NCBI RefSeq assembly: GCF_963678975.1
Contig: NC_089273.1
Coordinates: 29,636,973 to 29,700,972, forward strand
Length of the DNA stretch: 64,000 nucleotides
Reading direction: 5' to 3'
DNA from: Dysidea avara
Lineage: Eukaryota > Porifera > Demospongiae > Dictyoceratida > Dysideidae
The translations under genes and the position numbers were made by a program. Shown here piece by piece: positions 13,025 to 23,639 of this stretch; the first letter of the stretch is position 1; the number at the start of each line of letters is the position of its first letter. The notes beneath the pieces are model-generated. The model ran no database searches. It was not told where the DNA came from and saw only the letters and a list, made by a program, of their open reading frames with translations.

Positions 13025-13680
13025 GTAAGTAGATCAGTTTGTATGGAATATGAGTTGTTTAACAGGAAGTCTTGATTAGTTGTCTAAAGTTTTTGATACG
13101 TGATCTGATATTCAGTTTTGATTCATCACCTATTTTACAGAGTTTCAAGGTTTGATCTGTGATCATGTTAATGAAATTGTGATCAGTGAAGTGTGAATAC
13201 TGTGAGAATGTATTAGTCTATTTGTTGACCTCATTGATCATTTTCTACCTGCATGTTGGAAGTGTGTACATTAGGAACTTATCCTGTTCTTGAATTTAGC
13301 AACATATTACGTTTCGACAGAATTTGATCTCAAAACTGGCTTAACCTTAGATATTTTACTAGCAAGTTTTCATCAGTGATAAGGAGATCTATAGCATCTG
13401 TTTCAATGTGCATGTTTGCTTTCTCAGTTGTTCATCAATGTTCAGTGAGAAGCCCTTGATTGGTAAAAAAATATGACAAGCAGCCAAACTTAGTGATGCA
13501 TATCCTGTGCCAACTGTAGGTACCATCTCCTGTGAATGTTTATACCTGTGGAAACACCTAACTACATATATACATTTTTGGTAGCTGTATAACTCAATTT
13601 GTTATTCTTGTGACCTCCCCGTATTGCCTTATGGCTTGTTCCCACTCTATATGTATGCATGCATGCAAATTCTCTCCAAG

Positions 13681-13733
13681 GTTAATAGAAATATCAGTTA
13701 TGATTCGTGATTCTGAGCGTATCAGTACAAATT
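13681..13733 (+). ncRNA. Exon-like cassette 8
   Basis: 53-nt core between ATTCTCTCCAAG and GTAAGT. Confidence 0.3.
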
Positions 13734-14281
13734 GTAAGTATATTAATCTGTACGGAATATTAGCTGTTGAACAGAAAGTCTTGATTCATCAGTGTTTGAC
13801 GTTTTACATACGTCATGTTAAATTCAAGTTTCGATTCACTACCTATCTCCTGCGGTTTAATTGTATCACGGTTTGATGTGTGATTGTACCCGTGAAAGTG
13901 TAGAAGTGAAATGTGTGTGGACAGAGGAACTGTGTTGTTACTGCTGTACCTGTGTGAAAACCTAGCCAATTGTCAACAGCTATGCCTTTGACCTAAATAT
14001 CTTCCAAGAGGCTGTTTAGTCAATAGCAAGCTCCTATGGCTAAAGCCTAGATGTGGAGTATGATCATAAATCTTGTCAAAACCTTGCTAGGCTACCAATT
14101 TTTATATACAGGGTTATAGTAATATCAAGAGCCTCTCTTATTATTAACTCTTGGTAATGATTTCTTGTTCTTGTAGCTTGATGTATTCTTTATTGTTGTT
14201 CTTGCGACATTGGTAGATAGTTTTGCCTTCTATGTTCCCAGTTCACATATTGTATGTGTGCATGTGAATTCTCTTTGCAAG

Positions 14282-14350
14282 GTTTCTACCTAGAATAGAA
14301 TTGTCAATGGTTGTTTGTAGTTCTCCATAACCTGCTGTATTGGTGTAGTA
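14282..14350 (+). ncRNA. Exon-like cassette 9
   Basis: 69-nt core between TTCTCTTTGCAAG and GTAAGT; the core itself is diverged while both borders are kept. Confidence 0.3.
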
Positions 14351-14812
14351 GTAAGTATATCAGTTTGTATGGAATGTGTAAAAGGAAGTCTTGATTGTGA
14401 TCATATAGCTACATCGAGTTTGATGTATTCGTTGGTAGATTTTTAATCAGTAAATAGCAAGGAATGAGTGGATACAGTGAAAAGTTTTAACCTGTTTATT
14501 CTTCTTGTCACAAACCCTACACGCTGACTATGTCATAGTTACAGAATATGGATAAAGTGAAGCCGTTTTACTGATAAACAAATATGATCTAAACTCATCA
14601 ATGCATGTCCATATGGTTTCATTACACCATTTCCTGGTAATGTTTATACAAAGTGGAAATACCCACCTAGAGAGAGGTACAACTGGTTTGGTGTTTAAAG
14701 TATATTCATACATGATCCTGTTCTGTCCTACATATGTACAGTTTGTACTTTGCCATTGTTGTTTGTTCCTGGCTCATATACATACATGTGTGCATACAAT
14801 TCTCTTCTCAAG

Positions 14813-14846
14813 GTTTCATCATTGAATGTTCATCTAACTTGTAGTT
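14813..14846 (+). ncRNA. Exon-like cassette 10
   Basis: 34-nt core between TTCTCTTCTCAAG and GTAAGT. Confidence 0.3.
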
Positions 14847-15000
14847 GTAAGTGAACAACTAGCTTGTATTGAAGGTGAGTTGTTCAACAGGAAGATTTGA
14901 TTTTGCAGTTCTTGATCTGTGGCTTAATATCAAGGTTTGATTCACTAGCTATTCTATGTGGTAGAGAGGTTTTGATGTGATCATGATAGTGATGTTTTAG

Positions 15001-18000
15001 TAACTTAACATGATATGTGATGTAGTAAAAATGTTGTGATCACTACATTTGCCTATAGTCAATGTGTGAAATTGATCCTACACAATCCTTTATACTGGCA
15101 CTGAATTGCATCAGTTTGAGAAATCTGTGAAAAATTAGTGACAGTATAGTGTAAGTAGTAGTATCGCGATTGGTGTAAGACGCTTGACTAGATGCTGGAG
15201 TATCCTCACAACTATTCAAGGCAAGTCTATACCATGAGGGATAATCAATCGATTGGCAGTTAAAGTGGACAAATTTGAATACAGCTAGCAATTGCTGTAT
15301 ATTGGCACTGGCTTGTCTTGTCGTGGCGACACAGCCCATTTTCTATGACTAAGACACCAAAGCTACCTGCCTTGGCACTCCAGTTTGCCTTCCAGCACCA
15401 TAATAGGGTGGTGAAGAACATGCTGGTTTGGTCAGTTGTTCTATTGTTGTTGACAATATTTTAGTGGTTAACAATAAATTCTTGTGTGGATAACTAATTA
15501 ACATGGTTAGCTGCAAGTCTGTTAGTACTAAGAGACTTATGGTGGAGTCTCTTTGTGAATAAGAAACTTCTATTTTAATGAAACTTCAAAGTATTGCTAA
15601 CGTACCATTTTCCAAGATTAGTGTGTGATGTTCATCCCTTGATATATGAAGTAGGATGATTTTGTTTGACCTTGTTGATGTAAGAATCCTAGGAATGTTC
15701 AACTATCTATCTTCATTCCATACTCTTAGCCTATCGATTTATTGCTTGTCCGAAATGTCGTAGCATTGTCCCTGGCATGGTAGCAAATCTTGGTCCATAT
15801 GATATACACATCACATACGTACTTAATGCAATCCTTAGTATCTACTAGCCAAGCTTGGCTAACTTGTAATGACATGTTCTCTTGATATTTGGTCTAATGC
15901 CTTCATCAACTAGTGCTACAGAAAGAGTAAGTACACAGACGATGGACACCATTGCTTTGTGATTAGGTTAAGCTACTGAGATGTATGCCCTCAGCAAGTT
16001 GTGAGAATTTACTATAAAGAATCTGCAATTCTGTAATGCACCAAGTCTGAGACTAAGGGTTATAACCTGTGTAGTGCTTGTATTCCAGCAAGTTTAAATT
16101 ACTGCTAGTGAGATCAGATATAGTGAACCAGTTCTACAGGTACAATATAGCATGTTAGGTGTTGTGTGTTTGTGATCATGTACTGAAGACAACCTGATAT
16201 ACTCTGGAGACTGTTGTGGTGTTTATTGAAGACAACTTGATACACCAGTGAACTACATCACCAAACCAGTACTATAAATATTGCTAGCCATTGACCATTA
16301 TGGTCAGACATGTGATAAATGTTTTAATGGGAGATACCTCAGTGTGGGGAAATAACCTAACCAGTGTTCAATTCCTGATCCAGATTCCAGGGCCATTATT
16401 TCCATACCATTATATGGTTAACTCAAGCCACACTTGTAATAGTGACAGTTATTGAGTGAGTTTTATGTATTAAATGTGTGAATAGTGTTTCTTCCTCGGT
16501 TAAGGAGACTTAGTAGAATGCAGTACTTTGTTTACTATGTCAATGAATAGTAGTACCTCATGCATACTATCGAGTAACTAGCCTACTTCTGTCATGGTTG
16601 TGATTACTCCTGAGTTTGGCATGTCCACTGAACAGTCATACGTTGGAGAATCATTGTTATTTTCCATCACTCTTGTTCAGTACTGCGTGAAATTGTGATG
16701 CGTTTTATGTTCTTCCTGATTTCCATTGTGTGATGATTGCAAATGTTCTATGATTGCTGAAGATCGACATCCTACAAAACCGGATTAAAAAATTTGTGTT
16801 GTCCAATAGATGTTTACGTTTCCACGTGGTGTACACATGTGTGCCTCTAGCAAAGATATTTGTTAGAACGGTAAAGATGCTAGCAGTTAGGATCTGTGAG
16901 GTAAATTTGTTTGATTTGTTGCTTCATTGCTCAAATAGTTTAAAGTGTGATCAAATCCAGTTGTGAAATTTCTATTTTGATATCTGTTTGATGTGTGGGT
17001 AACAGGTGATTGTATAAATTTTTGGAAAGCAAGATCTTACAGAGCACAGCGTTATCTATATCGTGATATACACATTTGACTTGTTCATTGTGTTCGTGTT
17101 ATTGTAGGATGTACACATTAGTACCACCCATAGGTTACTGGTCCTAAAGAAAAGTAAAAGGAAGAAATACATGCGTGTTCTCTCCTTGTGTAACAAGTTC
17201 ATGTTTGATGTTTATTATTATTACTCGTTGTAAGATGTGTGCGTATGTACATAATGAGATTTTAGGTTGTTGTCCAAATATTGGAATTTGTTTATTTGTG
17301 TTCTTCATGGAGTTTCCAAAGTATTGGAGTATTGTCATATGGTCTCTACAATCTACTACAGTGGCCTACAGTATCTTGTAAGTGACTTTAACTATTTTTG
17401 CATGGTTATCATCCTTTAGCAAGATGAAATTGCTTTATTGACTTTGAGACTATTTCTGTTAAGCTGTTTTGATTGCCTCTTCAGATGGTATCTCTATGTT
17501 TACTGTGTCACAGTGTCGATCAATTGTTTGTGTTTATTATGACTTGTGTTTGTTACCCTGATATTGTATGTACACACACAACAACATATTAGTGAAATTC
17601 TAGATTAGCAAGAGAACATTATAAAAGATAATTTACATATTCCCTATCATCTATCTTATATGGATTGATTCCCAAACAACACCAGTTCTGTGTAATCTTC
17701 AACTGGTAATGCTAGCGTATTGCAATGTTTAGAGCTTTATAATAGTTAATGTAATAATTGTCGTTAGTTTAACCCCTGTAATCCAAGTTAATGTAATGTG
17801 CATATTAATAGCCTTCTCCACGGTGTTTAGTAATTAGCAAGTTGTGGAAATGAAAGTTGGTATGTGCCAGGTTCATGTTCCAGTTATATATATGTACTTG
17901 TACCACATTCCTTTATCAAATAAACCTTCATGTAACGATCTGTTTCATGCTCTTCTCAGCTATATGTGAATACGTGGTAACGTTTTAATTGCATATTTCT

Positions 18001-18340
18001 ACATCACAGATTTGATCGTTGATTGATTCTATTGTTGTATTGGGATTTGTACAAGCATCTTTTCTATCCCTGTGTTTCATGTCTGCAATTAATTAGTATC
18101 AGTGTGTAAATTAATTCCTTGCATCTACAATTTTTATTTAGCGATATGCGTATGATTGGCATTGGCTTTTTAATACTGTACACAATGTTTGTCTGAAGTT
18201 GGGTATTGTGGTTGGCTTTGTAGGATAGAGCTCATTGTGGTGGATGGGTGGTTGGCTTTGTAGGGTAGACGTTAATGCAAATGTGAACATGTTACATGAA
18301 ATGGTGTTTTTACTTTAATATAGAAGTGTAGTGTGTTATC
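15001..18340. other. Unassigned DNA, T-rich on the plus strand
   Basis: No gene or clear repeat recognised. The T-rich plus strand continues from the cassette array and would fit intron of a plus-strand transcript, but nothing proves it. Confidence 0.35.
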
Positions 18341-18347
18341 AGTGCTA

Positions 18348-18434
18348 CAGTAGAAATTCTCTTGTTTGTTCCTTCACATGTTTCAATAATAACTATAATT
18401 CACCCATATATAGTGTACAAGAGAATTTCTACTG
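18348..18434 (+). repeat. Perfect 18-bp inverted repeat (hairpin)
   Basis: CAGTAGAAATTCTCTTGT at 18348-18365 and its exact complement at 18417-18434, separated by 51 nt. It could be a small-RNA hairpin with a long loop or the relic of a CAGT-ended MITE; the right flank lacks the TA expected of the latter. Confidence 0.6.
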
Positions 18435-18439
18435 GAGCT

Positions 18440-19310
18440 CATGATAGTAGCTGTTACATTCTTTTAAATTCTTTAGCAAATGATGTATCATCTGTACAAG
18501 TTTGATTACATTTTTATGAGGTAAAACTTCAGTTGGAAATATTTTAAACATGTATTCTAACTGTTGTACAGGATGAATGGTTAGATCTGTAGTACACTGA
18601 TGTTTATCTGTACATCATGAGATGTTGTGGTCAGTTCACTTGAATAACACTGAAGAATTACATTGTGTATATAGGAGGTAAAAATGGTTTGAATATAAAC
18701 TGACGTATATTACCTTTTCTTTTACAAGGCTTATGGTTAGCAGTAATGGACTCTATTCATACACTTTGATGAATTAAATTGTTTATTAATGTAGTGTATT
18801 AAAATAATACACAAACTTGTATACATTTCTAATTTTAATGAAAGCAAATTCTTAAACTGTGCAGTGTATATATCTTAACATCAATAGGGTACAATATGTG
18901 ACAAATGGATCAGTAACGTAATCTGAATAAAGAATAGTACTAATCGATTTGTAGAACAGAATGAACCTTGTGGTATTAAGTACACTTATAATTACTGATT
19001 ACTTAAGTGGTGCATCTAGTTATGTGTTATGGAAGTAACTTTCTTAGCTCTTACACACAATTGTTGATTGCTCACACACACTGACAACATTGATCAGTTT
19101 ATGCATTATATAGTCTGTTGTGTTCTGTTACTCAAGCCACCTGCTAATTGATGTGCTCCTAAAAACATTTTGTCCAATTGATACTAATTGTCAATCAATA
19201 TTTAATTGTCTGGAAATTACTAATTAGTTCATTTAATTATTATTGCTATTGGTTACCTAAAATCCTTTTTTTTTGTTTTGTTTTGTTTTTGGTTATGAAG
19301 TTTGTTATAG
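18440..19310. other. Unassigned AT-rich DNA
   Basis: No gene recognised. It ends in a T-rich run with TTTTG repeats near 19,265-19,292. Confidence 0.35.
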
Positions 19311-19315
19311 AATAA

Positions 19316-19995
19316 TCATACAGTACGATAGTAACTGTATAGTAGGGACCACAAAGGAGTAGGCGTGGCCCACAAAATAATATCACCCAAAAACCAGCCT
19401 CGATTTTCCCTTATGACAATGAGGCAGTATTGGTAAGGTAAAACTAAGCCCAAACAAGCTTTCAGATTGACCCGAAATGTTTTCAACAAATTGCTACGGG
19501 ATTTAAAAAAAATTTATTCGACAGAATTTTCTACTGATTGACTGACTGACTATGTAAGTAACTGACTGACTGATGCCTTCAGACAAGTGTAATTCAATAA
19601 CAACTAAGGCTACGGGCTTGGTTTTTTCACTGTTCGACATCGCTTCAGCCCGACAGGTGCCTTTTGGCATACCACAGTACGTACAATGCATTGGACTTAC
19701 CAGTGTCCTCTTTTGTGTACCATTCATCTTTGCTGACAGGGAAAGGTGTCAATTTGGTGCGAGCACAAAATTGGTGCGGCTTCCCTTCGAAATGCAAATC
19801 GTCCGTATTTTTCATAGTGCCTGTTTTAATTGCAAAGGTGCTTTTCAAATAGTTCTTGATTTGTATTGCTGTGTAATGGGTTGAACATAGCCAACAGCGA
19901 AGCATAATGGATACTCCACTTTTCAAATGATAATTAATAAAATTGGTACCAGTAATATGATTAGCACTTGCAGGGTTATTTACAATTGTTTGCAA
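19316..19995 (-). repeat. Dispersed repeat family R, copy at 19.3-20.0 kb
   Basis: The complement of 19,316-19,800 matches 37,770-38,215: the shared end near ACTGTATAGTAGGGACCAC, the segment AGGAGTAGGCGTGG, the TGACTGAC repeats and a stretch reading KDEW-TKEDTG-NALYVL-YAKRH. Shorter related copies lie inside both duplication copies (about 2,500-2,880 and 62,130-62,490). Two reading frames stay partly open across copies (one carries VIELHLSEGI). Class unknown. Confidence 0.6.
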
Positions 19996-20011
19996 AAATA
20001 ACTTGATATAG

Positions 20012-20394
20012 GCCTGAGCCTATTATGTTTCTGAGCCAAAATTTCCCCTAGTATGCTCCAATTATGACCAGTTGTGTCCCATTATGCTCCAAATATGCTC
20101 ATATAAAATTGTGTCTTGACTGCTTTATTAGAGTAACTAATACATCTGTGAACGTTCTATTAGGATATTTCAACATGCGATGACTGTTCTATTAGAGCAT
20201 ATCAATCTTTAACTAATCTTTTCTTCACAACGTAGCTGTAAATCTGATTTTTGCCATGTTTGTACACTATCCCATTCAAAATAAGCAGATTTTCAGCTTC
20301 TCTGATAACCAATACACAGAAATTGTGCCTATATGCTCAATGCTTTTCGCTACCTATTATGCCCCAATTATGCTGGTGTAATTGGTGCAGGCCA
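20012..20394. repeat. Repeat family with TATTATGCTCC motifs, copy 1
   Basis: Ends CCTGAGCCTATTATG and ATTGGTGCAGGCC. Inside are many variants of CCTATTATGCTCCAATTATG and CTCTAATAAAGCAGTCA-like motifs. Inverted copy at 33,417-33,862. Confidence 0.6.
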
Positions 20395-20859
20395 ACTATG
20401 ATACCTACAGGGTTAACTGTTAATGGAAAAAACTGAAAGTCATTATAGAACTATTGAACTTGACACCATTTGTGGGTTGCCATGAAGACACACTGTGAAA
20501 ACTGAGTGATAATGTAGTTGTCAACTATGTGTACTTCAGCAACTTCCTGTGGCTAAGTAACACTAAGTTAATCTTGAGGTAATGAATTCCTTAGGACAGT
20601 GATGATAATTCTTGCCTCCACTCTTATTTGGTGTATTCTCCTAATAGTAGTTATCTAGTTGTAGCATTATTTATAAACAATGTTTGTGTACAAAATATTG
20701 TGGGATTTAAGGATCCATCATTTAACAATTCTGTGCTAATACGTGCAAGATTTAAGAGTTCATAACCCTATTAGAGCAGTCACCTATGTAGTAACTTCAG
20801 CAACAAGTCAATGTTCAAGTATAACCCTAAGTGCAGTTCAGCTAGTCATCCTGTAAAGA

Positions 20860-21080
20860 GACTTCACCTGCAAACAAGTCACCCTGTAGAGAGTTCAGTT
20901 ACATTACAAGTCATCATGTAGAGAGTTCAGTTATGCTACAATTCACAGAGAATTCAACTGTCACTCTGTTGAATGGAACAAATGACCCTGTAGAGAATTC
21001 ATGGCAAATCTCTTACAGAGGGTTCAGCTATGTTGCAAGTCATCCTGCAGAAGTTTAGAAGTCACCCTCAATTCAGCTAT
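20860..21080. repeat. Outlying block of the 31-bp satellite
   Basis: Diverged units with CCTGTAGAGAGTTCAG, the same motif as the main array at 23.6-26.3 kb. Confidence 0.7.
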
Positions 21081-21364
21081 AAAAAGTGACTCTATATAGT
21101 TGAGCTGTAGTAGCTACGTATAGTGTAGTTTGAGGCACTTTCCAGATGCAACACTACCAAGTTGTAGACACATCAAACCTTTACATCATTCACACTGTAG
21201 TGTCACTGGCATGTATTTTTCATCACAAGGTCTGTAGACTCTGGACATTTTTGTGTCATAGTGATACTATGTACTAATTCATTAGGACCAGTGAAAGCAT
21301 TTTTGGATGCGCGACAAAAAAAATTAAATGGCATAATCTATTTTAAAGTTGAGCGACTACCCAG

Positions 21365-22020
21365 CATTAATAAATGTGACTGTCTCAGCAAAAACCTGTC
21401 TAGTTCACACAAGCATGCATATTGAGAAAATCGAAATTTAAAAATAATTCGTAAAATTACACATGCTACAAGAAAAATATGCAAGTATTTATCGGGCCAG
21501 TACTCAAAGAAGGAAGACTCAAATCGATTAAAACTATACACCATCTTATTCGCCTACTCATGGGGAGTTTGAAAATCTTGGTTTCATTTCTGCGGCCCCG
21601 ATGGTTTGCGTGTCACGTATGTTTGTTTAGGATGCGGTAGACGTAAACAAATTGTTGCTGTTTCTTCAAGAAAACCGTCTTCATACGCCTATGCACAAGT
21701 GACTCCAGGGCTAAAACTATACCTTGGTTGATCTGCCAATCCATGGTGAACATTGTAAGCCAAATTCCAATTATGTAGACTAAGGGGAATTTATGGCTAC
21801 TAATGTAAGCACCTATAGTTTATTTTTGGCATAGTCACTGTACAAATCAATTTCCTTATTCTTCCTACTTTCTAGTGCTGTAATTCCAGAGCTACTCACC
21901 ACAGAAGACCGAAACTTTGGTGAACCATTCCTTGGACAAATGCAGATAATGCTGAGAATTTTTTTTTTAAATCGGAGGTTGTGCGAACTAGATGGGTTTT
22001 CACTGAGATGGTCAAAAATG
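21365..22020. mobile_element. About 650-bp TIR element, family T, copy 1
   Basis: Ends TGACTGTCTCAGCAAAAACC and GGGTTTTCACTGAGATGGTC, both with the inner CTAGTTCACACAA-type motif. The internal sequence is inverted relative to 31,832-32,485, including a shared coding-like stretch (SRK-KEIDLYSDY-KNKL) and a shared TGGCAGATCA segment. No transposase motif. Confidence 0.7.
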
Positions 22021-22099
22021 CTAGTGACAACTGTTTGGGTACTACACTCGTCCACCCTCGTCTTATGCACACGTACTCACACTTCGTTAAAGTCATCTG

Positions 22100-23600
22100 T
22101 TTGAGTTGGGGTGTGTGCCACAGCAATTGAGTGCCGCAACTATTAATTATCCTTTGAGAAGAACAAAGAAGCGAATGAATGATGAAAGCAAACAGCATTG
22201 TGCAGCAGACAGAATGTAATCAGAACAGATTCGTGAATCCGCAGTCATTAACTTGGCTGTCTGAAATTTCTGGAGCCTTACACCTAGCTTAACTGGGTCT
22301 TTATAGCAGACAGGACGAAATCCTGGTGAATTTCAAAATTTTTAAAAATTACTGTACATCAAAACATTGGACTTTTTGCTTAGTTTAGCCAAGGTACAGC
22401 ATTATTACAACAGTGCTAATGTATTCCAGGTATTTTTTTGGGGTAAAACTTATTGCAAGGATGTTTTTAAGGAGCAAAAAAGTTATGAAGCCTTATGATT
22501 TCTTACCAATCCCTACTTATTAAGTACTATCATACTTAATTATATTCATCTTTTGATTTCAATTTATGTTGTCCTAACATATGACAGACCGTGTTCATCC
22601 AAGTGCTTAGTTGCAGCTTGCTTAAACATTAGCAATAATTTAAACACCCTCTTGAATCTTTGGACTTGCTGTGTCCAAGTCTTAGCCAGCATGTCAACCC
22701 CCCTAATGGTGAACTATGCTAAGCTACTGGAAGTAAAAATCTGTTTCATTGCACAAACACCCTGTGAGCATTGTATGTACTACCAGGAAATAGCTCTATG
22801 TACAAGATATTTACACCCAAGTGCCTCTTTTCACAGGATGTCCAATGTACAAATTTAACTTTTACACTCAAAATATGTAACAGTAAATGCAAGTGTACAC
22901 AATGTAGACGATGAAACAAGATGCCCCTTCTAAGCTTTGCCAGCAAATAAGGAAGTCAAAAGTAATGTACTAAATTACAATATGTATAGGGAAGTCAGCA
23001 AATAGGGAAGACAATATGTATCAAGACACATGGTAGTGTGTCATGCCCTGGTCAAGAAGCCAGCACACAACACCGTGAGTATATTTACAGGAAGAAAGAA
23101 AATGCGATTTTTGCACCTCCACAGCTCTGTGCTGCCTTTACAAAACAAGACGATTTTTTGCTTCACCAACATCTGGCTGCAATAGGATAACTGTCAAGGA
23201 GTTATTAGCAATTATTCACAAAAATAACACCAATATGTTGTCTTTCCTACAGGGTAAACCGCTTATGGGGAGAATCTGAGGTGAATAGGTTAACTATTGA
23301 ACCTCAAACCTTTTGTTGTTTGAAAACAATTGAGTTAAAGACCATGAATATACAACAAAAAAACAACAGTGTGTTACAATGATGCAATCAAGATTAGCTA
23401 CCAAAAAAATGTTCGCTTGCCACACCAACTAAAAAATGTTCAGGGGAATCATTTGAAAATTGGTGTACAGGTCGAATATTCATCTTAGAAAGGTCCTTCA
23501 ACAGTGTAGAAGAATCAGACTTAAAGCAACAGAGTTATAGCACGAGATCCAACTCAGTGTAGCAAGTGAGAGATCGAGATACTCTAATAAAGCAGTCAGC
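22100..23600. other. Unassigned AT-rich DNA
   Basis: No gene recognised. It contains simple A-rich tracts and a fragment of the CTCTAATAAAGCAGTCA motif at 23,580. Confidence 0.35.
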
Positions 23601-23639
23601 TAAAAAAATATATTACTCTATTTAAGCATTCAACTATGT

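Larger units (their letters stand above)
9285..15000 (+). repeat. Array of ten diverged long tandem units with exon-like cores
   Basis: Units recur around positions 9311, 10062, 10705, 11446, 11945, 12659, 13025, 13734, 14351 and 14847 (donor positions), about 370-750 bp apart. Order within a unit: TGTTGCCATTGTGATCTGTT, a ...TATGTGTGCATGCAA... segment, TTCTCTTTCCAAGGTTTC, a variable core, GTAAGT, CAGTTTGTATGGAATATGAG, AACAGGAAGTCTTGA, TTTTGATTCACCACCTA and GTTTGATCTGTGATCATG. Units are clearly diverged, so the array is old. The AG before the core and the GTAAGT after it are the best-kept parts in nine units. Confidence 0.8.
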
